Part shown: positions 31,886 to 42,728 of the stretch, piece after piece
How positions within the stretch are numbered: position 1 is the stretch's first letter
Layout: the number at the start of each line of letters is the position of its first letter
From: Adiantum capillus-veneris
Lineage: Eukaryota; Streptophyta; Polypodiopsida; Polypodiales; Pteridaceae
DNA: 64,000 bases
Reading direction: 5' to 3'
Assembly (NCBI GenBank): GCA_014529385.2
Contig: CM043954.1
Location: forward strand, 95,001,247 to 95,065,246
The notes under the pieces: generated by a model
The model's database searches: none
Told to the model about the DNA's origin: nothing
What the model saw: the letters and a program-made list of their open reading frames with translations, nothing else
Position numbers and translations under genes: made by a program

Positions 31886-32156
31886 TCCTTATTCTGTGTG
31901 GTCCTCTTCCCAATAGGCATCACTAATGTATCCTCCAGCTTTGTTGCCTTCTCTAAGGTGACCACACTTATCACTTTTTTCTTTCCCTTTTCCTCATGGG
32001 TTAATCCAATGGTTCCTTCTTCTCTCTTAATTTCGATACCATAATCATTTGACCTAGTTAGCACCTGCCTTGGCAATGGATACATGTCTCCCTCCCGTCC
32101 TTGGTGGCTTATTACATTGAGGGCTGATGTGGCCCAACTCTCCACAATTATAACAC
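31881..32156 (-). pseudogene. Tat-M gag middle part with zinc knuckle
   Basis: The minus strand from 32155 to 32114 reads CYNCGELGHISPQC, a clean CX2CX4HX4C knuckle. A frameshift near 32100 moves the continuation (GDMYPLPRQ, SNDYGIEIK, basic tail) to the frame that runs to the chromovirus junction. Upstream of the knuckle, homology to gag is lost at about 32157. The gag N-terminus of this family is found at 45352-45458. Confidence 0.8.
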
Positions 32157-33956
32157 GTTGGAGAGGGGGAATGGGATAACACGTCCGACACAAACACAAG
32201 CGCCTCTCTATAGCTCAGGGTATCCACAGTATCCCTGTCCTCTCGAAAACACCTTCAAAAAACACACCTTACACTAGCAGACTATCGCCTGCTCAATTTA
32301 CACTACTCACACACTCCACAAATCCACCACACAACGCACACCTACTGCAATGGCCTGTCTCCACCCTTACACACGCTCACAACCGCTCAATCTCACTCTC
32401 TCACACAAAACACTGTCGGTTCGCGGGGGCACACACTTCCACACAACCGACACCGGGGGGAAACACCTGAGCAGGAGAAAGAGAAGGGGGCAAGGGGGAA
32501 CAACAGCAAGGGGGGGCAACGGTGGCTTGCACTTCAAAAGGCATGTACGCTAGCTTTCACTGCCATCACCATGGCCATTTTTAAGAAAAAGTTACAAAGG
32601 GGTTGATCTATCATAGGACTCCACTTTGCAGGCTTCAAAACGGCACAAAAAAAGCCCTTAATTTGACTAAAATTTGATTTTTTATAGGGGGGCCTTTAAT
32701 TTTGGAATTTACACTTTAATTGGTCCATTTGGCACCTTGATTTGGCATCTTTGGGAAAGGGGCACTGCTTTGCTTCCTCTTTCTCTCTTTGTACGGGGGG
32801 GGGGGACTCGCGATGTCACTATTGCCCCTAGGCTTTTTTATTATTTTTTATTTTTTTCCTCGTTACTTTGACCCCCTTGGGGCCTACGCTTGGAACTCCC
32901 TCTTTTTTTAACCCTTTGACCATTTCTGCCTGGCTCCACTAGCCCTCTTTCTCTATTTTTCTCTCTTCATTTGGTCCGGCTTTGCCCCTGCTCTCTTTCT
33001 CTGCTTGGTCGGCCTTTGCTTTTTTGCTTTGTACACCCTGGCAGCCTCCGGCTCTTTCCTTCTTTCTCCTGCTTACTGCCCCTCTTTGGTCCTAGCTTTT
33101 GCCTTTGTTCCTGGCCGTGGAGTGGCCCACTTGCCCTTGTTTTGTATATCCGACATCCTTCGGGCTCTCTCTCTCTCTTGCACACTATCCGCGGGACCCT
33201 CCCCTTTTGTTAGCAATAGCGAGGTCACTATTGGGTGGGGGAGGTTCCCTTCAAAAGCTTTGGGGCCCTAAGGCCGTGGGAAAGGTCCCCTTAAGGGCGC
33301 TTGCCATGTCATCAGTGGAAATTGCCGCCACCGGCCAGCTCGTGCCACCGTCTGCAATGCTCACAGCACCCAAAACCGTCTGCACCTCCACGCCGACCAG
33401 CATCGTCAACCCGCAGCACCCCCACTAGGTACGCCATAGCCACGGGGTGAGGGAGCTCCCCTCTCTCCCCCTTTGTGTAGCATTTGGAGGTTACGGCCTG
33501 GCACATAAAGACCAAAGTTGACCAGCCAGCATGCGCATGTGGGTTCTCCCCATGCCACAGCATGACAGGATATCTCTTTTTTGAATGGCTTCAATGCCCA
33601 AAAAGACCTCAAGGAGGAAAAAAATTTCATCTTTGTTTTGAATATTTTCCCTTTGAGGTCTATCGATTGGGTGACCGAGCCGCAAACCTATGCCAAAAGA
33701 TCGGGTTGTCAACTCCGAACTCTCTCGCTTTTGCCCCCTTTTGGCTTTGATGGGTCCGTTAATCGATACGGTGTAAAACCAAGAAAATTATCTGGGCGCA
33801 CTCCATCGCCAAATGCTCCCCACTGTACCAAGCTGTAGCTTGGTGCTCGAGGCTCAGAATCATGAGACATGACTTCTTGTTGTCTCCACTTGGCATGCTC
33901 TACCTGCTTGAACCCTGTCGAGGCCTAAAAAACGTCAGATGGTGCATTCTTCAATG
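32157..33956. other. Unclassified GC-richer block
   Basis: About 1.8 kb between Tat-M gag and the truncated Tat-B' copy. Clearly richer in G and C than its surroundings, with a G run at 32796-32807 and several overlapping open frames on both strands (for example 33099-33428 plus, 33312-33563 minus, 33484-33750 plus). None has a motif I know, and the overlap suggests base composition rather than coding. It may be part of an unknown element or captured DNA. Confidence 0.4.
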
Positions 33957-34746
33957 AGAACTTCACATTCTACATCCAATGGTCTGGTAGAAAAAGCTAA
34001 TGGTGTCATTGCAGGCATCATTAGAAATATGGTGCGAAACAAGACAAAGTTGTGGGATGACTTCTTGGATGGTGCCTTGTGGGCATATCGAACCACATAT
34101 AGGGAAGCCACAGAGTTTACACCATTTCACTTGGTCTATGGTCAAGAGGCTTTACAACCAATTGAGCTCAACATACCAACAATGCGACTTCATGGCAAAG
34201 CAGCACAAGATGATCAAGAAGCATAGATGGATTGACTTCTTACCTAAGCTGAGCTTGAGTGGAAAAGAGAAGCAGCATACGAGTGCTACAAGAGGAAAGC
34301 CACACAGACGAAGGAAAAGCTTGACAAGAAACTGAAGGACAAAGGCATCAATGAAGGAGATCTTGTGCTAAGGTATGACAATCGACTTGACAATCGTTTT
34401 GATGCCAAGTTTGAAACTAGATGGCAGGGGCCATACATAGTCAAGAAGGCTTTCAATTCAAGTTACTATCAACTTATGGACTTGAATGGGAAAGAGCACT
34501 CCAGGAAGGTAAACGGGTATCGCTTGAAGCCTTATTTGAGTCGCCTTCTACCAAAGGATCTACCAAAGATCCGTCAAAAGAAAGCTATCTCATGTAGGTA
34601 TTGTTCCGTGAAGCATGAGTGTAACTCAAACCGAAATTCTGAGGGGCCAAACAATGAAGATCTCGTCAAGGACTCTGAAGCAATCTCTTTGGAAAAGATG
34701 CTCTATGATGGTACATGAATATACCATCATCCTAGGGGAGGGCTAG
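33957..34746 (+). mobile_element. Tat-B': truncated Tat copy sharing an LTR with Tat-B
   Basis: Holds only the end of pol: the integrase E residue region (SNGLVEKANG) onward, C-terminal domain (34365-34718) and polypurine tract (34732-34744), running directly into the LTR at 34747. Almost identical to 41900-42728 of Tat-B. A deletion of about 30 bases near 33981 removed the sequence before SNGLVEK. A stop (TAG) at about 34224 breaks the frame. With Tat-B this makes internal-LTR-internal-LTR, a tandem dimer. Confidence 0.88.
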
Positions 34747-36805
34747 TGATAGCCTTTTTTCGGCTCTCCGTAACCCTATCAAATCACTTAAGCACTATGG
34801 CTATCCCTACCATTTCATTGTACATAGGCGTGTGTGAGTTAGGGGACTTCCCCCATATTTTCTTAAAAACCCTCAATTAGCTAGTCACTGGGCTACTTGA
34901 GCCAATAAAAATTATAAGTATATTATGGCCCATTTGTGTGTAAATATTTCATTGTATATAGGGCCTAAATAAAAGGATTTTTCATAATTATTTTGGTATT
35001 TATTTAAATATTTCTACCTATTGTGTGTTATTTATGCTATGTACATTGACTCACCATTACTATATTTTTTCTTACCATTTTGCATACTCTTTATTCCATA
35101 TAAAAATAATTTCATGCAAGCTTCTCTTATTTTTGGTGTAACTCCATCCCAACAAAAATCCAAAAAAACTATTTCTATTTATGTGTATATTTTTTCACTA
35201 TTGTGATTTTTTCCTTCCTACATCTATTCTCTATTACTCTCATAAATTAGACCACCAAAAATATTCATCTTTTTATGGTAGACTTATAATGAGAGAGATT
35301 TATTTTGACCCCTTTATATTTTTTCCACCTATATTATTTATATTTGACATGTACATATTTTTTTAAGACCCCTCAATATTTGATTTTCTTAGTTGTATTA
35401 TTCACTTATATCATGATCTCAACAATATCTTCAATTATAGACCTACCAAATAAGGTCAAGGGTATGTGGAATGCATGCATGCACCATGGGGAGCTCACTC
35501 TTGGAGGTATTCAAAAGAATCATCCAAAGAAGGACCTCACAAGGACTTTGTGCAGTGGAAAAAACAGTCGGTTTTGCTGAATTTTTAAAGATCACATGCT
35601 CCCCGAATTTGAAAAGGTCATACAAACAAAAGTTGTAGCTCGTGAGCTGAACTTTCACCTCAAGTTTTTTCATATTTTTTTGAGCTACGAGCTGTGAGCT
35701 ATGATTTTATTGGTGGACCCCAGTTTTCCCATGCTATGTAGCCACTTTATCATTTTCCTCTTTCACACACACTCCTCCCTCTCCTTCCCACTCCCAAACC
35801 TGCAACTCCCATGTCCTAATTCACCCTCTTCACCATTTCTACATCTCTCACACCTCCGTAGCCTTCATCCTCCATTTCTACACCCTATGTGTCTCCCTTT
35901 CTCTCTACATATATGTCCATATTACCATACTCTCTTCAGCTTTGTAAAGAACTTCAAAAAATCAGCAAAAATCCAAGGATAACCTCTGCAAATGAAGGCT
36001 TTTATCATGAATTTTTCAAGGTTTGAAATAACATAGCTTCATCGACACGCGTTACTTCGCCATGCTGACTGCTTCTTATTCCGGTGATGTAAAGAGGTGA
36101 ATGTCAACTTCTCCAAAGCTTCAACCTCTCTTTACAAGCTCATCCCTTCTCTAACTTTTCTCATCATATATCTCACCATTTGGTGAATGATTTTGTAAAT
36201 ATTTTTTAGTGATAATTACTAACTACTAACCACTAACCTTATTGTAAAATGCACCCTCTACTAGAGTAGGCACTCCCAAATTATTCACTCAATCCTCTCT
36301 CCTATCATCCTCAATAATTCTCTTCCCTTGAGCCCACATCCATGTGACTCAAAGAACAAGAGAGACCCACCCTCATTAAAAATATATATATATATGCATA
36401 ATCTTTTATTCCTTCAAATAAACTTGATTAGGCGTAATCCTAATCTGGGCTTCTAAAACCTATAAATAGAGCCCTTCTCTCCCTTATAAATCATCACATG
36501 ATCACACTACACCACACCATTCTCAACACATAACACACCACTCTTCAAGCCTAGTTGTGTAGAGTGTGTGCATCGTGAGTGCTCTATCTTGCATTCCCCT
36601 CTCTTTGTGCGTTTGAATACAAGGAGATATCACGTACGTCCTAGTTCGCATCTACAACTAGGTGGTGCCCCTTTTCTTGTTTGGTTTCTGGCTGTGGGTT
36701 GTTGTTGTCTCTGATTGTGCTTGCCCCAGCCCCAATTGAGCAGCACGGGAGCCTCGAAGGGTGTTTAGAGGCCGCTCTTCTTGTTGCCCGCCCCGGACCG
36801 CCTCA
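34747..36805 (+). repeat. Tat-B 5' LTR (2059 bp, with deletion)
   Basis: Begins TGATAGCC, ends CCGCCTCA. TATA box TATAAATAG at 36461-36469. Relative to the 3' LTR it lacks 493 bases (44641-45133), with CTAT at both edges of the lost segment. This LTR also serves as the 3' LTR of Tat-B'. Open frames inside (e.g. 35305-35580) are LTR copies without a recognised product. Confidence 0.92.
36640..36671 (+). promoter_or_regulatory. U5 hairpin plus primer-site-like nonamer (Tat-B)
   Basis: CCTAGTT (36640-36646) pairs with AACTAGG (36656-36662) around a 9-base loop. TGGTGCCCC follows at 36663-36671, 146 bases before the true primer site. Confidence 0.6.
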
Positions 36806-36808
36806 AAT

Positions 36809-36825
36809 TGGTGCCCCCATTGAGG
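36809..36825 (+). promoter_or_regulatory. Tat-B primer-binding site
   Basis: TGGTGCCCCCATTGAGG begins four bases after the LTR end. The first ten bases are identical in Tat-C and Tat-M. Confidence 0.8.
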
Positions 36826-36883
36826 ATCCAACTTGTGTATATTTTTGTGTAGGTTCAACCTTTAGCATAGTCAAGTAGGTTGC

Positions 36884-37096
36884 ATGAATCACGAGAATTT
36901 TTATGATCCCTTCATTCCCATTGCAAGGCAAAAGGTACACATAATTGTTAGTACTAAGTTGCAATTTCAACGTGTAATTCGTAGAATTTTAGGTCCTCTT
37001 AGGTTGGCAGAGATAAACGCATCAGTAAATCCTTTTATTTTGCCTCTCATTAGGTACGACCTTAGTTTGGACGTCTATATTTTTGTTTTGTTTTAA
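36884..37096 (+). CDS. Small ORF a upstream of gag (Tat-B)
   Basis: 70 codons, intact, almost identical to 8562-8774 in Tat-A. See that entry for the shared motifs. It is followed after 21 bases by small ORF b. Its survival in an element whose pol has several stops does not by itself show function, because the element is recent. Confidence 0.6.
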   Translation: MNHENFYDPFIPIARQKVHIIVSTKLQFQRVIRRILGPLRLAEINASVNPFILPLIRYDLSLDVYIFVLF

Positions 37097-37117
37097 GAAT
37101 TAGGCCATGCATAGACC

Positions 37118-37336
37118 ATGGATAATGGCCCAAGAATAGAGGTTTTCCCCTTTCATTTCACTCCACACATTAGAATAAACATTGCAATTAGTAGAAAAAT
37201 CCATTTTCAACAATGTATGGTGTTCATGTTTGGTGCCCAAAGAGTAGGAGAGATTCTCGCATCACCAAACCGTGTCATCCTGCCTCTTATTGATTATCAT
37301 AGGTCATTTGATGTGAATATTTTTATTTTGTTGTAG
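37118..37336 (+). CDS. Small ORF b upstream of gag (Tat-B)
   Basis: 72 codons (219 nt), intact. Motifs: HIRINIAISRKIHFQQ, VFMFGAQR, ILASPNRVILPLIDY, and the ending FDVNIFILL. It aligns without gaps with the 219-nt ORFs of Tat-C (55565-55783) and Tat-M (45562-45780), and more loosely with ORF a. It ends 85 bases before gag. No known domain recognised; a compact soluble beta-rich protein is a guess from the alternating hydrophobic pattern. Confidence 0.65.
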   Translation: MDNGPRIEVFPFHFTPHIRINIAISRKIHFQQCMVFMFGAQRVGEILASPNRVILPLIDYHRSFDVNIFILL

Positions 37337-37421
37337 AATAGATTGCAATTTAGAAAACATTATTGTGTAAATTTTTTAAGAAAGAGAAACAAAAACGTGT
37401 TGTCACTTTGAAACCGATTCA

Positions 37422-38447
37422 ATGAAGGCCCAATGCCAAATGTCCGGATATCCTCTTTTCTTTGGAGAGTCTGGAGAGGATGCAGAATTATTTTTAGCAA
37501 ATTTCAAGATGTCTTGTCGTATCAAGAGGATAGTAACTGATCAGGAACGTGTAGAAATGTTTGAGGTAGTCCTTAGGAAAGATGCTAGCACTTGGTTTGA
37601 CTCTTTGCCTGAGGAAGTTAAGGGGAATTACACGGAAGTGTTGAATCATTTCAAGAAATACTTCTTTGATCCCCAAAACACTCAGAAATTATGGCAAGAC
37701 ATTGTTTCTCATAAGCAAAAAGACTTAGATGACTACTACTTGTACAAGCAAGAGTTTCTAAGTCTTTGGGCTGTATGGGTGAGAAATGTTGCTAACCCTG
37801 GTGATGGTGCAGAGTTCCTAAAGAAGGAGAGGTTCATAGCCGAACTCTTTCCTGACCTTAAGATAAAAGTTGAGGCGGGTGCACCTGCTACCTTTGATGC
37901 ACCTGAAACTAGGGCTGCTGAGAAATATAGGAAACTCAAGTGCTTAAGGGGGGAGGTTTCAATAGAAGGTCTTAGACCCAAAGGTAAGCCACAAACATCA
38001 ACATCTAGGGAACTTCCTGAGGTAACGGCGGAAGTGATTGAGAAGTTAAATGAATCTTTAAGCAGCCTGTCAATTCACCTTGCACAAGCTGTAGGTCCAA
38101 AGGGACAAGCAAAGAAGTCTGAAGAGCGAGATTCACGACCTAGGAGAGTCTTGCAATGTTGGAATTGCAGTGAGTCCGGACATGGGATGAATAATTGTCC
38201 TTGGCCCCGTGGGGAGCCAGGGAGACCTAACTTGAATTACCCAGTGATGAATGCAGGTGAAGGAACTGGTCAACAACCAAGGCTTCTACAAAGACCAAAT
38301 GGACCAAGACCACCTCCACAAGGGGTAGAAGGAGTTCCACCTTTGCCAGATCCAAATTTGCATGTGGTAGAGGTGACGAATTCAAATGAGGTTGACATGG
38401 AAGCAAATGTCATTAAGCGTGGCCGAGGGAAGGGTAAAGAGAAATAA
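37422..38447 (+). CDS. gag: Tat-B Gag
   Basis: 341 codons, the same length as in Tat-A. Capsid domain in about the first 165 residues; zinc knuckle CWNCSESGHGMNNC from about residue 246. It ends in TAA at 38445-38447, exactly as in Tat-A, with the frame continuing open into protease. The shared stop argues for a regular feature of this subfamily rather than random decay. Confidence 0.93.
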   Translation: MKAQCQMSGYPLFFGESGEDAELFLANFKMSCRIKRIVTDQERVEMFEVVLRKDASTWFDSLPEEVKGNYTEVLNHFKKYFFDPQNTQKLWQDIVSHKQKDLDDYYLYKQEFLSLWAVWVRNVANPGDGAEFLKKERFIAELFPDLKIKVEAGAPATFDAPETRAAEKYRKLKCLRGEVSIEGLRPKGKPQTSTSRELPEVTAEVIEKLNESLSSLSIHLAQAVGPKGQAKKSEERDSRPRRVLQCWNCSESGHGMNNCPWPRGEPGRPNLNYPVMNAGEGTGQQPRLLQRPNGPRPPPQGVEGVPPLPDPNLHVVEVTNSNEVDMEANVIKRGRGKGKEK

Positions 38448-39272
38448 GGTGTCACATCACATAGTGACCATGGACGAGGCAAGAAGGCAAAGGAGACCAA
38501 GGAAGCTAAGAGAACTCGACGTCGTATCAATATCCAAGACTTCCCTCTTGGACATGGTATGGCTCCATACAACTTGCTGGAAGACATGAGAGGTAAGGGT
38601 CCTGATATCTCATGGCCTCAGTTTCTTACATTATGCCCACAAGTTAGGAGGGATTTAACGAAGGCGGTTATCACTAGGAGAAAGATAAAAGAGAGTGTGC
38701 CTGTTGTAAAAATTGCACATGCTGAAATGAATGAGGATATTACACATGTACTAGATTGTTACATTAAAGGAAGATTGGTTAGGAAAGGTCTAGTGGATGG
38801 GGGTGCACAAATTTGCATCATGAAAGAAGGACTCATGCAAAGACTAGGCATGCACATCCATGAGACACCTGAAATTAAAGTCAAAATGGCAAACAATAGC
38901 AAGGCTAGGTGTGTAGGCATTTGTAAAAATGTCTCTGTGGAGGCCTTTGGCATTAAGAAGGAAGTGGATTTCTATGTCATGTCTACCAAAGGAAATGGTT
39001 ACCCATTTATCCTACGGAGACCATGGCTAATGAAAATGCGAGCTTTGCAGGATTGGGAGAGTGGAAAGCTAGTTTGCAGGAATGACAATCATAAGAAGGT
39101 TGTCTTTGACATGAAGGATCAACACCAAGAGGAGCTCCATGAAGAATCATCTCAAAGTGATACGGAGGAAGGCTGGACCGATAACACTTCAGAAGGAGAA
39201 AGTAGCGGCAGCATTACTGAAGAGGAGTCTTCCATCGAAGTCATGGAGGTAAGGTTTAAGCCAGACAATTAA
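38448..39272 (+). CDS. Tat-B protease region
   Basis: In frame with gag past its stop; first ATG of a usable frame at 38559, 237 codons. One retropepsin domain with VDGGAQICIM and FILRRPWLMKM (Tat-A has ILGRPW; Gly to Arg here). An acidic linker ending SSIEVM follows. A TAA at 39270-39272 separates it from RT. The conserved DFPLGHGMAPYNL segment precedes the protease. Confidence 0.85.
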   Translation, partial: GVTSHSDHGRGKKAKETKEAKRTRRRINIQDFPLGHGMAPYNLLEDMRGKGPDISWPQFLTLCPQVRRDLTKAVITRRKIKESVPVVKIAHAEMNEDITHVLDCYIKGRLVRKGLVDGGAQICIMKEGLMQRLGMHIHETPEIKVKMANNSKARCVGICKNVSVEAFGIKKEVDFYVMSTKGNGYPFILRRPWLMKMRALQDWESGKLVCRNDNHKKVVFDMKDQHQEELHEESSQSDTEEGWTDNTSEGESSGSITEEESSIEVMEVRFKPDN

Positions 39273-42200
39273 GAGACCTCTTGCCCAGGTTTGGAAGAGG
39301 TAGGTTCCCAAGAAAACCAAAAAGTGGAAGATGAAAGAATGCTAGAAAGTATGTTATCTACAACACTTACAAAAGATGAAAGAGAGGATCTCAAAGGTGT
39401 GTTAAGGAAATTTCCTAGGCTTTTTGCTAAAGACTACACCGAAGTGCGTGGAGTAGATGCTGTTCAACACAAAATTGAGTTGAAGCCAGAGGCCACACCT
39501 AAGGCTCAGAAGCTACGAAGGCTAGGAGTCATCAAGGATCAGGCTTTACTCAAGGAGGTAAGAAAGCTTCTAATGGCAGGTTTCATTTATCCAGTGGAGA
39601 ATTCAGAGTGGGTCTCTCCCGTTGTTGTCAATCCTAAGAAAAATGTCAAGTGGAGGGTGTGTGTGGATTATTGTCCACTCAATGAGGCAACAAAAAGAGA
39701 TCACTTTCCCCTCCCATTTCAAGATGAGATACTAAACAAGGTAGCTGGTCATGAGAAGTACACTGTGTGTGATGGCTACTCGGGTTACTTTCAAATACGT
39801 ATTGCATTGGAAGATCAGTTAAAAACAACCTTCATCACTCCTTGGGGTTGTTATGCTTTTAGAGTTATGCCATTTGGCCTGACAAATGCTCCTGCAACTT
39901 TCCAATGTTTCATGAACATGGTGTTTCAAGCATTCTTTGGAAAGTCAATCAAGGTGCTCATTGATAATTTCTGCATTTATAGCTCAAAATCATTGTATCT
40001 AAAAAGGGTAGAAGAAGGTTTAAAGAAGCTCTACGACATGGGAGGTCAACTCAACCCCAACAAGTGTCACATAGGTGAGGATTAAGTGATCTTGCTTGGT
40101 CACAAGGTTTCCTATAAAGGCATTGAGGTGGATGCTTCAAAGGCAAAGGCTCTTATTGAGCTCCCATCACCCAAGAATCTCAAAGAGGTCATCTCATTCA
40201 TTCAAAAGCTGAAGTATATGTCACGCTTCATTCACTTAGCCTCGGAGTTACTTTACCCTTTGCAAAAGTTGACACAACAAGTAGAATTTGCATGGTCTGA
40301 CGATCTTGAAGAGTACTTTTGTAACATTAAAGTCATTTTGTCAGAGCTACCAACACTCATGCCTCCTTGTTGGGAGTACACATTCTTTGTTAGCTCTAGT
40401 GTTGGGAAGGAAACAATTGGTGCAGTTTTATTACAACAAGATCCCCAAGGTACCAGGATGCGACCCATCTACTTTTCTAGTAGGGTCATGAATGCTTTGG
40501 AGAGAGGCTACATGGAGGCAAAACTCATGATGCTGTCTCTTCTGTTTGCGGTGAGAAAGTTTAAATCCTACCTGCTACCAAAACCTTTTGTAATTCTCAC
40601 TACAGAAAATTTGTTTCCTTGGGTGTCATCTTGAATGAATCTTAGTACTAGGATCTCAAAGTGGATTATGGAGTTGCAAGAGTTTCAATACTTTTTCAAA
40701 GTAGAAGATAGTGTGTGTGCACAATTGGTAGGGATCCTTACTTATAGGGTACATGAGAAGGAGATTAAGGTGCCTGAAGTAAAGACCCTACCATTGCCAC
40801 CACCTAAAAGTATTCCTAATGCTTTTACCTTGTTCTTTGATGGAGCTTTTTGATGAGTCACAGGAAAAGCAGGGGGAGGGCTAGTATTGCTCAACCCAAG
40901 TGGAGAGGTGGTCATGAAAGAGAAGGTCAATCTACCAGGTTCAACTAGCAACAATGAAGCAGAATACAACACACTACTTCATGGTTTAAAGATATGCATT
41001 GGCCAAGGTATACAACGTCTCATGGTAAAAGGGGATGCACTTCTCATTGTGAAGAAAATTTTAGGCATTTGGACATGCAAGAATGAAAGCCTAAGGACAA
41101 AAGTTCATGCCATTCGTAGATTGTTTAATCAATTTGAAGAAGTGCAACTATATCATATTCCTAGGAAACAAAATGAAGATGTCGATTTACTTGCACAACA
41201 AGCAGTTACATGTGTTGAGAAAGAAGTGCAGGTCATCATGGTGGCAGCAACTGTTAAGCAACCGAGATACCAGGGATTGGAGTCATTGACTCCCATTATT
41301 AGCTACATTTTGGAGGGTGAGTTTCCACAAGACTTCACGAAGGCTCAGAAGAGGAGACTCATGAAAAAGGCAAGTGCTTATCTCTTTCTAGAAGGATCCC
41401 TCTATCAAAGAGGGAAGGATCAAGTGTGCAGAAGAGTACCAACTATCAAGGAGATTCCAACCATTCTAAAAGGTTTGCATGAAGAGGCATGTGGTGGTCA
41501 TTTTGCCCAAGAGTTAACTGTGAAGAAGATTTTTCTTGCGGGGTATGTTTGGCCAAGTTTCCATGTGGATGTTCAACATTGGTGTAAAAGTTGTCACAAT
41601 TGTCAGGTAAATGGGAGTAGAATATTGGTTTATGGTCCAAGGCAAATCGTGCTTGCAAATGGACCCTTTGAAAAGTGGGGCATTGATGCTATGGGTCCTC
41701 TCCCTAGGACAAAAAATGGTAAACTCTACATTCTAGTGGCTGTAGACTATATGACTAGATGGGTGGAAGCACAAAGTGTGGCAAAGGTAAATGAGAGGAC
41801 AGTGAGCAAATTTGTCTACACTCACATTTGTTGTAGATTTGGCACACCTTTGGAGATTTTTTCTGATAATGGTCCAGGGTTTAGAAAGGTCTTGCTCACA
41901 GAAGTATGTGAAGAACTTCACATTCTACATCGTCATAGTACACCCTACTATCCCCAATCCAATGGTCTGGTAGAAAAAGCTAATGGTGTCATTGCAGGCA
42001 TCATTAGAAACATGGTGAGAAACAAGAAAAAGTTGTGGGATGACTTCTAGGATGGTGCCTTGTGGTCGTATCGAACAACATATAGGGAAGCCACGGAGTT
42101 TACACCATTTCACTTGGTCTATGGTCAAGAGGCTTTACAACCAATTGAGCTCAACATTACAACAATGCGACTTCATGGCAAAGCAGCACAAGATGATCAA

Positions 42201-42728
42201 GAAGCATGGAAGGATCAACTTCTTACCTTAGCTGAGCTTGAGTGGAAAAGAGAAGCAGCATACGAGTGCTACAAGAGGAAATCCACACAGACAAAGAAAA
42301 AGCTTGACAAGAAACTGAAGGACAAAGGCATCAATGAAGGAGATCTTGTGCTAAGGTATGACAATCGACTCGACAATCGTTTTGATGCCAAGTTTGAAAC
42401 TAGATGGCAGGGGCCATACATAGTCAAGAAGGCTTTCAATTCAAGTTACTATCAACTTATGGACTTGAATGGGAAAGAGCACTCCAGGAAGGTAAACGCG
42501 TATCGCTTGAAGCATTATTTAAGTCGCCTTCTACCAAAGGATCTACCAAAGATCTGTCAAAAGGCAGCTATCTCATGTAGGTATTGTTCCGTGAAGCATG
42601 AGTGTAACTCAAACAAAATTCTGAGGGGCCAAACAATGAAGATCTCATCAAGGATTCTGAAGCACTCTCTTTGGAAAAGATGCTCTATGATGGTACATGA
42701 ATATACCATCATCCTAGGGGAGGGCTAA
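39273..42728 (+). pseudogene. Tat-B Pol with multiple stops
   Basis: RT, native RNase H, archaeal-type RNase H and integrase all in the gag frame, interrupted by nonsense codons ending at 40085, 40634, 40853 and 42050. A one-base shift near 42615 affects only the tail. RT has LIDNF where Tat-A has FIDDF: the second catalytic Asp is Asn (39966-39968). RNase H and integrase motifs remain readable (FFDGAF, SNNEAEY, VKGDALL; GIDAMG, FSDNGPGF, SNGLVEKANG). It could only have moved with enzymes from another copy, or it decayed after insertion. Confidence 0.9.
42715..42726 (+). promoter_or_regulatory. Tat-B polypurine tract
   Basis: TAGGGGAGGGCT, then AA and the 3' LTR start at 42729. Confidence 0.85.

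Noticed and set aside
32205-32245. tRNA-like CTATAGCTCAGGG string
   Set aside because: Only a D-arm-like fragment; no cloverleaf or T-arm could be built.
32199-32260. Extension of Tat-M gag upstream of the zinc knuckle
   Set aside because: A frame stays open for a short way, but the sequence shows no gag similarity and seems to belong to the unclassified block.
33099-33428. 109-codon frame in the GC-richer block
   Set aside because: Several overlapping frames on both strands of similar length; composition effect, no motif.
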